Shown: positions 9,389-17,975, numbered from the stretch's first letter. The stretch: 38,911 bases of DNA from Gammaproteobacteria bacterium HGW-Gammaproteobacteria-3 (GCA_002843155.1 PGZD01000024.1:1-38911); one strand, 5' to 3'. Numbers and translations: made by a program. The notes: generated by a model from the letters alone, not told the origin.

Positions 9389-10240
9389 TCAGGTTGCCCA
9401 AATTCTCGGTGCATAGTCTTCGCGCCGAACGATTCGTAAGCGAATGGCGGCGCGGAAGTTTTGAAAAACCTGTTTGATTTGTTCCGCATTATCGCCGATA
9501 CAGCGACAGATCAATAAATCATCGATCAAGGTAACGCCCTGCCCCGCTGCATCGGCGATCAGATGCCTGACCGCATCCAGATGCTCGGCGGTGGCAGGAC
9601 ACGCGAGCAGGGTGCCGCAGCACGAGTGCCCCTGCAAACCCCAGCGGGCGGCAAACGCCTTCGCATCCAGACGCATTTTCTCTAAAAACAAGGGCTTGCC
9701 GTCACGCAAAATACGCCAATCCAGCAGCGTCTCGCCGGAGCTGAATCCTTCACCGGCGGCGGGCCTGCCCAAAACCACTATATCCCAGCCGATAAAACGG
9801 GCCGTGCCGGCCAACTCAAGCGTCACTTTCGAAGTCAATCGCGCGCCCTGGTAGATGATAGCTTCCTGCGGCAGCCATTCCAGCACCGCGTTTTCTTCAA
9901 TTTTCAGGACGACGCTCTGGCAAGCCCTGGCTCCTGTGCTGCGGTAAAATTTTCCGGCGCCCGGCGTGGTAATCAAGGCTTCGGCATCTGCCGCGACCGT
10001 TACCCCGATCGCCAAGCGGTCGCCCGCCACCACGCCGCCCGGCGGATGCAGTAAATACACATGGCACATAGCGCCTTCGGGATAAAAAGGCCGCTGCACC
10101 GCCAACGGGCCGCGTTGACGCCGGTGCGCCAGCACTGTTTTCGCTGCCCGCCGGGCAAAACCCAGCGTCAGTTCGGCTGCCCAGCCCGGCTGAACGCCGC
10201 TGTCCGCACACGCTGCGCCAGCGCCCGGTTCGGCATACAC
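9389..10240 (-). CDS. ureD: Urease accessory protein UreD
   Basis: Scaffold chaperone that binds apo-urease and recruits UreF and UreG; it has an internal tunnel thought to carry nickel. The 283-aa protein shows the family segments RPFYPEGAMCHVYLLHPPGGVVAGD, LITTPGAGKFYRS, LEWLPQEAIIYQGA and GWDIVVLGRPA. The gene immediately follows ureJ (four bases) and precedes ureA. Upstream in-frame starts are not available without entering ureJ, so the ATG at 10240 is reasonable. Confidence 0.95.
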   Translation of the reverse strand: MYAEPGAGAACADSGVQPGWAAELTLGFARRAAKTVLAHRRQRGPLAVQRPFYPEGAMCHVYLLHPPGGVVAGDRLAIGVTVAADAEALITTPGAGKFYRSTGARACQSVVLKIEENAVLEWLPQEAIIYQGARLTSKVTLELAGTARFIGWDIVVLGRPAAGEGFSSGETLLDWRILRDGKPLFLEKMRLDAKAFAARWGLQGHSCCGTLLACPATAEHLDAVRHLIADAAGQGVTLIDDLLICRCIGDNAEQIKQVFQNFRAAIRLRIVRREDYAPRIWAT

Positions 10241-10244
10241 GCGC

Positions 10245-10832
10245 TCAGGCTCCGGCCAGCAAGAGTACGCCGGTCAAGGTACAAAGCAACGCCATGACAG
10301 TGCCCAGTTTTTTTAACACCAGCGGCCCGAATAAGCCGGCCATCATGCCAAAAGCGTGCAAGGTCAGGGTCGCGGTCAAAAATCCCAACGCATAACGCGC
10401 GGCATTGGCGTCAATGCCCATGTCGGCGCCATGAACATAGCCGTGTCCCAGACCAAACGCGGCCACCAGCGCGATCGCCGTCCCCCGGGTAAAGCGCCGT
10501 CCAAACCTCAACAAAAAACCCAACATCAACACCGAGAACGCCACCCAGATTTCGGCGTTATCAACCGCGACACCGGCCCAATCGAGCAGCGCGCCGCCAG
10601 CCATGGCCAGCAAAAAAGCGAGCGGTAACAGCCACGGACGCCGCCCGCCCAGCAGCACAGCCCAAAGACCTATCGCCGACATGACCAGCAAGTGATCGAT
10701 ACCCGAAAAAGGATGGCTGAAACCTTCGGCAAAGCTCTGTATCGAACCCATGCCGGTGTGGCCATGAGCCGAAAACGACAGTACCGACAGCGCCGGCAAA
10801 CTGAAACCCGCTTTGATTTTGACTATGTTCAT
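10245..10832 (-). CDS. ureJ: HupE/UreJ family nickel permease
   Basis: Membrane protein predicted to bring nickel into the cell for urease. The 195-aa sequence has a signal-like first segment and about six further hydrophobic helices. Both family signatures are present: HPFSGIDHLLVM near residue 40 and FGLGHGYVHG in the central region, whose His and Asp residues are the proposed metal ligands. It lies between urtE and ureD, so nickel uptake is locked to urea import and urease expression. A hydrogenase-linked role is unlikely because no hydrogenase gene is present. Confidence 0.9.
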   Translation of the reverse strand: MNIVKIKAGFSLPALSVLSFSAHGHTGMGSIQSFAEGFSHPFSGIDHLLVMSAIGLWAVLLGGRRPWLLPLAFLLAMAGGALLDWAGVAVDNAEIWVAFSVLMLGFLLRFGRRFTRGTAIALVAAFGLGHGYVHGADMGIDANAARYALGFLTATLTLHAFGMMAGLFGPLVLKKLGTVMALLCTLTGVLLLAGA

Positions 10833-10848
10833 AATGACCTCTTTAAAG

Positions 10849-11622
10849 TTATACCGTTAAATAGTGCTTGACCATGGTTTCGGTCAATTGGGACATTGCG
10901 CCCGCCACCACATTGCGCCCCCGATCCATGATACAGAATTGATTGGCCACTTTACGCGCGAAGGGCAGCTTTTGCTCGACCAGCAGCACGGTAACGCCCA
11001 TCTCCCGGTTGATTCTGGCGATGGCGTCATGGATTTCGGCTTTGTTTTCCGGAGCGGCAGGCGCCGGAATGCCCCGCCCCCGGTTCAGACGAATAATCAC
11101 ATCGCCGATTTCACTGACGATATTCGGTTGAATGCCTTCGGTCGGCTCATCCAGGATCAACAATTTCGGATTAAGCACCAAGGCCCGGCCAATTGCAAGT
11201 TGTTGCTGCTGACCGCCGGACAAATCACCGCCGCGTCGTCCACGCATGTGTTTGAGTACCGGAAAAATCTCATATATCGTTTCCGGTATTTTTTTGATAC
11301 CCAGTTTACGGACCGCGCGCAATCCGGTTTTCAGATTTTCCTCGACCGTCAGTAACGGGAAAATCTCTCGCCCCTGCGGCACATAACCCACGCCCATTTG
11401 CGCCCGCTTTTCCGCAGTCATGGCGGTAATCGGCTGCGTGTCGAGCATGATCGAACCGCTCTGTACCGGAATCAAACCCATGATGCTTTTCAGTAAAGTG
11501 GTTTTGCCGACGCCGTTACGCCCCATCAGACACAGGCAGGTGCCGGTCGGCACGTCCAGGTTCAGATCCCAAAGCGTGTGGCTTTGGCCGTAAAATTGAT
11601 TTAATGCCGTAATCGTCAACAT
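10849..11622 (-). CDS. urtE: Urea ABC transporter ATP-binding protein UrtE
   Basis: One of two ATPases that drive the UrtBC permease. The Walker A GRNGVGKTT (34-42), the signature LSGGQQQQLAIG (from 134) and Walker B LLILDEPTEGIQP (154-166) are intact. At 257 aa it is longer than the roughly 230 aa usual for UrtE. The extra material is an Ala/Pro-rich stretch at about 181-205 (RGRGIPAPAAPENKAEIHD), placed between Walker B and the H-loop region LLVEQ. The reading frame is uninterrupted, so it is a natural insertion rather than an error visible here. Its start codon shares one base with the urtD stop. Confidence 0.95.
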   Translation of the reverse strand: MLTITALNQFYGQSHTLWDLNLDVPTGTCLCLMGRNGVGKTTLLKSIMGLIPVQSGSIMLDTQPITAMTAEKRAQMGVGYVPQGREIFPLLTVEENLKTGLRAVRKLGIKKIPETIYEIFPVLKHMRGRRGGDLSGGQQQQLAIGRALVLNPKLLILDEPTEGIQPNIVSEIGDVIIRLNRGRGIPAPAAPENKAEIHDAIARINREMGVTVLLVEQKLPFARKVANQFCIMDRGRNVVAGAMSQLTETMVKHYLTV

Positions 11623-12440
11623 CAGTCCCCCAGATAAACCTGAATGACACGCGGGTCATTCTGAATTTCGTCCATAGTGCCTTCGGTCAATACCGAACCC
11701 TCATGCAAAACCGTGACTTTATGGGCAATCGAGCGCACGAATTCCATATCGTGCTCGACCACGACTACCGAATGTCTGCCGCGCAGCGACAGCAACAATT
11801 CCGCCGTGCGCTCCACTTCCTGATGGGTCATGCCCGCCACCGGTTCATCCACCAGCATCACTTTCGGCTCCTGCATCAGCAATATGCCGATTTCCAGCCA
11901 TTGTTTTTGTCCGTGCGAGAGAAACCCGGCCTGTTGCCGACGATGCAGGGATAAATCGATAAGGTCCAGGACCTCATCGATACGGTCGCGTTGCGGCCCG
12001 CTCAATTCGGCAAACAGCGTCGTCCAGGCGCCTTTTTCCGCATTCATGGCCAGTTCCAGATTTTCAAACACCGATAGTTTGTCGAAGACGCTGGGTTTTT
12101 GAAACTTCCGGCAAATACCCGCCTGGGCGATGGCCGGTTCATCCATTGCCAGCAAATCGATGTTTTGCCCGTAATACACCGAGCCGCTGTCAGGCCGGGT
12201 TTTGCCGGTGATCACATCCATCAATGTGGTTTTACCGGCGCCATTAGGCCCAATCAGACAACGCAGCTCGCCGTCGTTAATATACAACGACAGATTATTC
12301 AAGGCTTTGAAACCGTCGAAACTGACGCTGACCTCTTCCAGATACAACGCTACGCCGTGTTTGACATCGACAGGGGCGGAGACGACCGGCCCCCTGACAA
12401 AATCGAACGTATGGTAACGGTCAATAAAAGCGTTGTTCAT
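11622..12440 (-). CDS. urtD: Urea ABC transporter ATP-binding protein UrtD
   Basis: Second ATPase of the urea importer, LivG-like. The 272-aa protein carries Walker A GPNGAGKTT, the UrtD-typical signature LSHGQKQWLEIGILLMQ, Walker B VMLVDEPVAGMT and the H-loop VVVVEHDMEFV. SFDGFKALNNLSLYI and RCLIGPNGAGKTT are characteristic of UrtD. The N-terminal 25 residues are an extension before the ABC fold, common in this family. It overlaps urtC by four bases and urtE by one. Confidence 0.96.
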   Translation of the reverse strand: MNNAFIDRYHTFDFVRGPVVSAPVDVKHGVALYLEEVSVSFDGFKALNNLSLYINDGELRCLIGPNGAGKTTLMDVITGKTRPDSGSVYYGQNIDLLAMDEPAIAQAGICRKFQKPSVFDKLSVFENLELAMNAEKGAWTTLFAELSGPQRDRIDEVLDLIDLSLHRRQQAGFLSHGQKQWLEIGILLMQEPKVMLVDEPVAGMTHQEVERTAELLLSLRGRHSVVVVEHDMEFVRSIAHKVTVLHEGSVLTEGTMDEIQNDPRVIQVYLGD

Positions 12441-13528
12441 AGGCCGGCCCTCCCGGTTTTACGCAACCATAAACCCATCAAACCATCCGGCAGCATAACC
12501 GTGACCACTATGAACACCGCGCCCAACGTGAATAACCAGATTTCCGGTAACAGGCCAGTCAGCACGGTTTTGCCGTAATTGACCAAAATAGCGCCGATAA
12601 TCGCGCCGTACAAAGTGCCGCGACCACCCACCGCCACCCAGACCACGATTTCCAATGAATTGAGCGGCGAAAACTCACCCGGATTGATGATGCCGACCTG
12701 CGGCACATACAAGGCGCCGGCAATACCGGCCAGCATCGCGGCAAAAACAAAAACCCATAATTTGAACATTTCCACCCGGTAGCCCAAAAAACGCACCCGT
12801 GATTCCTGATCGCGCAAGGCCGTAACCACACGACCCAGCTTGCTTTGCATCAGTCGGCGGCAAGCCAGGAAAGCCGCAATCAGAGCCGTACCGGAACTCA
12901 TCAACAGCATGATCCGCGTGCTATCCGCTTGCAGGTTGAAGCCCAGCAGCTCCTTGAAATCGGTCAAACCGTTGTTACCGCCGAAGCCCATTTCATTCCG
13001 GAAAAAAGCCAGCATCAAGGCATAAGTCAAAGCTTGCGTGATGATGGACAGATACACGCCGGTCACTCGGGAACGGAACGCCAGCCAACCGAAGACAAAG
13101 GCCAGCAACGCGGGCACGGCCAGCATCATCAACAACGCGAAAGGGAAATAATCGAAACCCAGCCAATACCACGGCAATACCTGCCAATCCAGAAACACCA
13201 TGAAATCGGGCAATAGCGGATCGCCGTAGACGCCGCGTGTCCCAATCTGGCGCATCAGATACATGCCCATGGCATAGCCGCCCAGTGTAAAAAAAGCCCC
13301 CTGGCCCAGTGCCAGAATACCGCAGTAACCCCAAACCAGATCCAGCGACAGCGCCAACAAGGCAAAAGTCAGATATTTGCCGATCAAAGAAACGCTGTAA
13401 GCGGAAAAATATAAAGGCGAACCCGGCGGAAAAATCAGGTTGCACAAAGGAATGATCAAGGTCACGGCAGCCAGCACCGCTACGATGGCAGCACTTTCTG
13501 AATCGTTGGCAAAAAATTTAAGTCGCAT
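12437..13528 (-). CDS. urtC: Urea ABC transporter permease UrtC
   Basis: Inner-membrane permease of the LivM type that pairs with UrtB. The open frame extends back to 13774, but the first 82 codons overlap urtB out of frame, are rich in Trp and Cys and look like shadow coding. I therefore start at the ATG at 13528, one base after the urtB stop, giving MRLKFFANDSESAAIV and 363 aa, the usual length. Some ten hydrophobic segments follow. The LivM signature is present around GYCGILALGQGAFFTLGGYA and in VPQVGIINPGEFSPLNSLE. The C-terminus overlaps urtD by four bases. Confidence 0.95.
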   Translation of the reverse strand: MRLKFFANDSESAAIVAVLAAVTLIIPLCNLIFPPGSPLYFSAYSVSLIGKYLTFALLALSLDLVWGYCGILALGQGAFFTLGGYAMGMYLMRQIGTRGVYGDPLLPDFMVFLDWQVLPWYWLGFDYFPFALLMMLAVPALLAFVFGWLAFRSRVTGVYLSIITQALTYALMLAFFRNEMGFGGNNGLTDFKELLGFNLQADSTRIMLLMSSGTALIAAFLACRRLMQSKLGRVVTALRDQESRVRFLGYRVEMFKLWVFVFAAMLAGIAGALYVPQVGIINPGEFSPLNSLEIVVWVAVGGRGTLYGAIIGAILVNYGKTVLTGLLPEIWLFTLGAVFIVVTVMLPDGLMGLWLRKTGRAGL

Positions 13529-13529
13529 A

Positions 13530-15188
13530 TCAGGCCTCCGCCGCGCGACCTTTTTGCGGAAACAATCCGCGCGGCCGTTTCTGAATGAACAGAATAATAA
13601 ACACCAACACCAGAATCTTGGCCAATACCGCCCCGGCAAAAGGTTCCAGCACTTTATTGGCAATGCCCAGTATAAAACCCGCCACCAGCGTGCCCCAAAG
13701 ATTGCCGACACCGCCGAACACCACCACCATGAAGGAATCGACGATATAAGCCTGGCCCAGATTCGGCCCGACATTGGTGATCTGGCTCAGCGCCACGCCG
13801 GCAACACCGGCGACTCCCGAACCCAAACCAAAAGTCATGGCATCGACCCGTGCGACAGGAATGCCCATGGCCTTGGCCATGTTACGGTTTTGCGCCACTG
13901 CCCTGACTTCGAGCCCCAGACGGGTGCGCCTCAAAATCTGCAACAGCAGCGTGAACACCAGTAAGCAAAAAATAAATATATACAAACGGTTCCAGGTTAA
14001 CGACAGATATTCGTTGACTTGCCAGGAACCGCTCATCCAGTCCGGCGCGGTCACGCTTCGGTTTAACGGTGAAAAAATGGAACGCACGGTCTGCTGCAAA
14101 AACAGGCTGACGCCGAATGTCGCCAATAATGTTTCCAAAGGCCGTCCGTACAGAAAACGAATAATGCCGCGTTCAATCACGATACCGGTCAGACCGGAAA
14201 TGATGAAAGCCAAAGGAATCGACAACAACAGCGCCAGCCCCAAATAATTCGGCAAAATCTGCTGCATTACATAAGTCGTGTAAGCGCCCAGCATCATCAA
14301 TTCGCCGTGCGCCATGTTGATAACGCCCATGACACCGAAAGTAATGCTCAATCCGATTGCTGCCAAAACCAGCACCGCGCCCAGGCTCAAGCCAAAAAAT
14401 ACGGTCTCCGCCGCCGCATAAAATTGCAGGCGGGCCTCTATTTTGACCAATGCCGATTTTGCCAGCTTGAGCACCTGTGCGTCCTGTTCCGGATAGCCGC
14501 CGTTGGCGTCTTTTCGGGTCAATGCCCGCAAGCGGTTCAAAGCCTCCGGACTGGTTTGCCGATTGAGTGCTTCGAGCGCCGCGAGGCGTAAAGCCCTGTC
14601 ACTGCTGTCCAGATCCTGCAAGGCAAAAGTCAGTTGCAAAGCCTGTTGGATGGCGGCGTCGTTTTCTCGCAGCGATTGGTCTTTGAGCAAGGATAAGGTT
14701 TCATCGTCCGGGTTTTTACCCAGATCCCTGACTGCATTCAATCTGATTTCCGGATCTGTAGCCTTTAATTGCAAAAGGGCGATGCTCATGCGCAGTTGCG
14801 AGCGCATTCGGTTGGTAAGATTTATCCTGTCAAGCCTTGAAGATTCGACAGCCGCCAAACTGTCGCCGGTATCGGCTTGCCAAAGCCGATAGCCGCCATT
14901 TTCTGTTTCACCGATAACGAGCCTTCCGTCGTTTTTCAAGACGAAAAGATTGCCTTTCAATAAGGCCTGTAAAACGGTGAGCGTTTGCGGATGCCGAATC
15001 TGCGCGAAGCGTTCGATGGCCCGGCCGCGTTGCGATAAAGGTGAATCTTTCAAAGCTGTCAAGGCCTCTGAAAATGACGGCACGGTAACGCCCGGCTCCA
15101 CTGCCTGTGCCTGGGCTGCAGCCGATAGCGCCAATGCCGGAAAAATCAATAATTTCACTATGTTCGCCAGTAATCGATGCAATTTCAT
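13530..15188 (-). CDS. urtB: Urea ABC transporter permease UrtB with N-terminal periplasmic domain
   Basis: LivH-type permease of the urea importer, 552 aa. I start at the ATG at 15188 (GGAAG five bases upstream) rather than at the frame opening at 15278, which would overlap urtA. Residues 1-30 are a signal peptide (LLANIVKLLIFPALALSAAA). About 30-260 form a soluble helical domain with HEAT-like Leu/Ala repeats (VRDLGKNPDDETLSLLKDQ). The permease follows from about 265, with GVMGVINMAHGELMMLGAY, VERGIIRFLYGRPLETLLAT and VVVFGGVGNLWGTLVAGF. The N-terminal domain is usual for proteobacterial UrtB and may contact UrtA. Upstream, a hairpin separates it from urtA. Confidence 0.95.
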   Translation of the reverse strand: MKLHRLLANIVKLLIFPALALSAAAQAQAVEPGVTVPSFSEALTALKDSPLSQRGRAIERFAQIRHPQTLTVLQALLKGNLFVLKNDGRLVIGETENGGYRLWQADTGDSLAAVESSRLDRINLTNRMRSQLRMSIALLQLKATDPEIRLNAVRDLGKNPDDETLSLLKDQSLRENDAAIQQALQLTFALQDLDSSDRALRLAALEALNRQTSPEALNRLRALTRKDANGGYPEQDAQVLKLAKSALVKIEARLQFYAAAETVFFGLSLGAVLVLAAIGLSITFGVMGVINMAHGELMMLGAYTTYVMQQILPNYLGLALLLSIPLAFIISGLTGIVIERGIIRFLYGRPLETLLATFGVSLFLQQTVRSIFSPLNRSVTAPDWMSGSWQVNEYLSLTWNRLYIFIFCLLVFTLLLQILRRTRLGLEVRAVAQNRNMAKAMGIPVARVDAMTFGLGSGVAGVAGVALSQITNVGPNLGQAYIVDSFMVVVFGGVGNLWGTLVAGFILGIANKVLEPFAGAVLAKILVLVFIILFIQKRPRGLFPQKGRAAEA

Positions 15189-15215
15189 AGCGGCTTCCGA
15201 ATGATGAATGATGGC

Positions 15216-15247
15216 GGCCGGAACCTGACTTGCGTATTGCTCCGGCC
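15216..15247 (-). terminator. Stem-loop in the urtA-urtB gap (partial terminator or mRNA stabiliser)
   Basis: Perfect arms GGCCGGA (15216-15222) and TCCGGCC (15241-15247) surround an 18-base loop in the 68-base gap after urtA. No U-tract follows. Hairpins after the first gene of transporter operons commonly raise the amount of binding protein relative to permease; that role is inferred here. Confidence 0.45.
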
Positions 15248-15256
15248 CGGTGGGTA

Positions 15257-16570
15257 TCAATAATTTTGACCGGAACACTTTTTAGTTTCGGTGTTGTAGT
15301 TGCCGCAACTGATAGGCGCTGTCCAATCGGCTATAATCGGCTTACTTTCCGGCAGAAAATCCGACCAGGCATCGCCTTTAACCAGGGTATTGGTTTGCCA
15401 GACGGTCAGAAATTGTCCATCCTCCTGAATTTCACCGATCAATACCGGTTTGCTGATGTGATGATTCGGTAGCATTTGCGCCACACCACCGCTTAAGTTA
15501 GGCGTTTTAATTCCGATAATGGCTTTTTGTACGGCTTCCGGGTCGGTAGTACCGGCTTTTTCCACAGCTTTGACCCACATGTTGAAACCGATGTAATGCG
15601 CCTCCATCGGGTCATTGGTGACCCGTTTCGGATTCTTGATATAGTCATGCCATTGCTTGATAAATGCGGCATTTTTAGTGGTATCCACACTCATGAAATA
15701 ATTCCAGGCGGCCAGGTGACCGACCAATGGCTTGGTATCCATGCCGGAAAGCTCCTCTTCCCCGACTGAAAAAGCAATGACCGGAATATCCTCCGCCGAC
15801 AAGCCCTGATTACCCAGCTCCTTGTAGAAAGGAATATTGGCGTCGCCATTGATGGTGGAAACCACAGCCGTTTTCTTGCCGCTGGCACCGAATTTCTTGA
15901 TCTCGGCGACGATGCTTTGCCAGTCGGCATGACCGAACGGCGTGTAATTGATCAGGATGTTCTTGGCATCCACGCCTTTGGCTTTCAGATAAGCTTCCAG
16001 AATCTTGTTGGTGGTGCGCGGATAGACATAATCGGTACCGGCCAGCACCCAACGCTCGGCCTTGATGTCATTCATCAGATAATCGACTGCCGGAATCGCT
16101 TGCTGATTGGGTGCGGCGCCGGTGTAGAATACGTTTTTGGACGATTCTTCACCTTCATATTGCACCGGATAAAACAGCAAACCGTTCAATTCTTCAATAA
16201 CCGGCAACACCGATTTGCGCGACACCGAAGTCCAGCAGCCAAAAATTGCCGCAACTTTGTCCTTGGTCAGCAATTCCCTGGCTTTTTCGGCGAACAACGG
16301 CCAGTTGGAAGCGGGATCGACGACCACGGCTTCGAGTTTCTTGCCGAGCAAACCGCCTTTTTTGTTCTGCGCATCGATCAACATCAGCATCGTGTCTTTC
16401 AGTGTAGTCTCACTGATCGCCATGGTGCCGGACAGTGAATGCAGAACACCCACCTTGATGGTGTCTTCAGCGCTTCTGGCAGATCTCATGCCGACAATGC
16501 CGAGTGCGGTAATCAATAACAGTGCCCACATAGCACTGGATACGCCGGTTTTGCGTAAAAAGTGTGTCAT
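15257..16570 (-). CDS. urtA: Urea ABC transporter substrate-binding protein UrtA
   Basis: Periplasmic binding protein that captures urea for UrtBCDE. The 437-aa sequence begins with a signal peptide (KTGVSSAMWALLLITALGIV...RSAEDT), followed by the LivJ/AmiC-type two-lobe fold. Diagnostic UrtA/FmdD segments are KVGVLHSLSGTMAISE, FGCWTSVSRKSVLPVIEE, LLFYPVQYEGEE and GAAPNQQAIPAVDYL. An AGGAG ribosome-binding site lies seven bases upstream of the ATG. Binding of short-chain amides such as formamide instead of urea is possible for this family, but the adjoining urease genes argue for urea. It is 25 bases downstream of the porin gene. Confidence 0.96.
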   Translation of the reverse strand: MTHFLRKTGVSSAMWALLLITALGIVGMRSARSAEDTIKVGVLHSLSGTMAISETTLKDTMLMLIDAQNKKGGLLGKKLEAVVVDPASNWPLFAEKARELLTKDKVAAIFGCWTSVSRKSVLPVIEELNGLLFYPVQYEGEESSKNVFYTGAAPNQQAIPAVDYLMNDIKAERWVLAGTDYVYPRTTNKILEAYLKAKGVDAKNILINYTPFGHADWQSIVAEIKKFGASGKKTAVVSTINGDANIPFYKELGNQGLSAEDIPVIAFSVGEEELSGMDTKPLVGHLAAWNYFMSVDTTKNAAFIKQWHDYIKNPKRVTNDPMEAHYIGFNMWVKAVEKAGTTDPEAVQKAIIGIKTPNLSGGVAQMLPNHHISKPVLIGEIQEDGQFLTVWQTNTLVKGDAWSDFLPESKPIIADWTAPISCGNYNTETKKCSGQNY

Positions 16571-16595
16571 TTCAATACTCCTGAAAAGTTAAACA

Positions 16596-17825
16596 TTAAA
16601 TTTGCCATTGGAAATTCAGATTGATGGCGTTGACTTCGTCGCCCGAAGCGGTGGACGTGAAATCCTGGCCTTTGGTCAGCAAGTCGCCGTATTGCCAGCT
16701 CATCGACACGCGGGCATTGTGGCCGTCTATCACATAGTTGACGCCCGCCTCATAAACATCACGGTTGGAACTGGTGTCAGGCTTGACATTGACGTAGCGG
16801 ACGAACGGTTGCACCTGGCCTATCCACAGCTTTTGCGGAAACAAATACATGCCGCTGACATCATAGGCATCGCCGTCGAAAATCTGGAAGCCGCCGCCCG
16901 CATCGCGGGACGCCTGACTGAAACCGGAAGAAACCTGGTAATTTTTATATTCACCGTTGAAGGTCAGAACACCGTCATTAGCCAATACTTTTTCCAGCAA
17001 GAAATCGACCGTGGTACCCCGAAAATCGCCCGCATCGGCCTTCGTACCGGCGCCATCTTCCTGATACTGATTCGAGACCGCAACGGTCAAAATATCGCCG
17101 CCTTTGCCGTAGTAAGTGCCCGAAGTGTAATAGCCGGGGTTTTTCTCCACTTCCCAGAAGTTATAGGCAACTCGTTGAGCATAAAGAATATTATCATCGA
17201 CATTGGCGCCGTCGCGCAGGCCCCGGAAAAAACCGACGGCATATTGCAGCCTGCCCGCAAAAAAAGCACCCCAGATGGTGGCGCCGTCGTCACGCCCGAA
17301 AGAACCGGCGGATGTGCCGTCGGATTTGATGGTCAGACTAGAATCGGCCGGTTCAAACGGCGTACCGGAACTGAAAATATTGTACACGGCACTGTAGAAC
17401 GGCCCGTTCATTTCGCGGCGCTCGGCCGGCACCAGCATGCGCCCGGCCCAAACATTAAACATCGGGTGTAACTCGAATTTACCGATGGCATCCAATACCC
17501 GCACTTCACCGCCATCACTACAGGTCTGGCAATCGGTGTTGAATTCCACTTTGATGTATTCGTGGATTTGCCCGTTTAAATACAAACGAATATTATCCAG
17601 ATTGAAGTCATTGCTATATTTATCCCCGGAAGCCCCGGCGCTGTCTTCGATGGCCCGAAAACTGGTACGCAGTCCGACGCCGATACTCAGCCATTTGGTT
17701 TCATCGATTTTAAAAGTGGCTCCGGCCTCGGCCAACGGCGTGTAAGCACTCACCGCCGTCAGTGCGAGCAGCGACAACGGTTTCAAATAACGCCGGTTCA
17801 CGGCGCACTGTGTCAATTTACTCAT
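16596..17825 (-). CDS. Outer-membrane porin associated with urea uptake
   Basis: Predicted beta-barrel channel for urea or short amides, first gene of the urea block. I start at the ATG at 17825, nine bases after GGGGGGA, giving a signal peptide (RRYLKPLSLLALTAVSAYTPLAEAG) and 409 aa; the open frame reaches back to 17870. The body shows alternating polar/aromatic strands and porin-like segments LSIGVGLRTSFRAIED, LDNIRLYLNGQIHEYIKVEF and AGRMLVPAERREMNGP, as in phosphate-selective-porin-like (OprO/P) families. It ends in a strand terminating WQI. One pair of Cys (CQTC, about residue 100) is unusual for a porin. Similar FmdC-type porins accompany amide/urea transporters; substrate assignment rests on context. 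Confidence 0.85.
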   Translation of the reverse strand: MSKLTQCAVNRRYLKPLSLLALTAVSAYTPLAEAGATFKIDETKWLSIGVGLRTSFRAIEDSAGASGDKYSNDFNLDNIRLYLNGQIHEYIKVEFNTDCQTCSDGGEVRVLDAIGKFELHPMFNVWAGRMLVPAERREMNGPFYSAVYNIFSSGTPFEPADSSLTIKSDGTSAGSFGRDDGATIWGAFFAGRLQYAVGFFRGLRDGANVDDNILYAQRVAYNFWEVEKNPGYYTSGTYYGKGGDILTVAVSNQYQEDGAGTKADAGDFRGTTVDFLLEKVLANDGVLTFNGEYKNYQVSSGFSQASRDAGGGFQIFDGDAYDVSGMYLFPQKLWIGQVQPFVRYVNVKPDTSSNRDVYEAGVNYVIDGHNARVSMSWQYGDLLTKGQDFTSTASGDEVNAINLNFQWQI

Positions 17826-17855
17826 GATTGGAAATCCCCCCGAAAATTCAGCGAA

Positions 17856-17874
17856 GCCCATGAAGAACATGGGC
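17856..17874 (-). promoter_or_regulatory. Leader hairpin before the porin gene
   Basis: GCCCATG (17856-17862) and CATGGGC (17868-17874) form a perfect 7-bp stem with a 5-base loop, 31 bases upstream of the porin start codon and upstream of its ribosome-binding site. It would be transcribed if the promoter proposed at 17917-17945 is right, and may stabilise the long mRNA. Confidence 0.4.
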
Positions 17875-17916
17875 GACCAGCCCCCGGCTTTTGACTAACA
17901 GCGCCGGTTGGGAGTG

Positions 17917-17945
17917 ATTATTTTGGCTACGGGAATTTTGCACAA
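17917..17945 (-). promoter_or_regulatory. Candidate promoter of the porin-urt-ure block
   Basis: On the minus strand TTGTGC (17940-17945) and AATAAT (17917-17922) are separated by 17 bases. The -10 is good and the -35 weak, which would suit an activated promoter. No sigma-54 GG-N10-GC motif was found in this gap. Confidence 0.35.
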
Positions 17946-17947
17946 TG

Positions 17948-17975
17948 CGTCATCTGACTGATCAGTCAAATGACG
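17948..17975. promoter_or_regulatory. 28-bp palindromic operator candidate in the divergent promoter region
   Basis: A perfect 14-bp core TGACTGATCAGTCA (17955-17968) is flanked after one mismatched position by CGTCAT (17948-17953) and ATGACG (17970-17975). Only one base pair of 14 is imperfect. It abuts the proposed -35 of the porin/urt promoter (centre about 50 bases upstream of the expected start site, an activator position) and precedes a TATAGT (17976-17981) on the other strand. A dimeric regulator site is the likeliest reading. Confidence 0.6.

Noticed and set aside
13529-13774. N-terminal extension of UrtC to 13774
   Set aside because: It overlaps urtB out of frame, is Trp/Cys-rich, and the ATG at 13528 gives the normal UrtC length and position.
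16602-17471. Plus-strand 289-aa frame opposite the porin
   Set aside because: It lies entirely inside the porin gene, whose signal peptide and barrel pattern are clear; no independent support.
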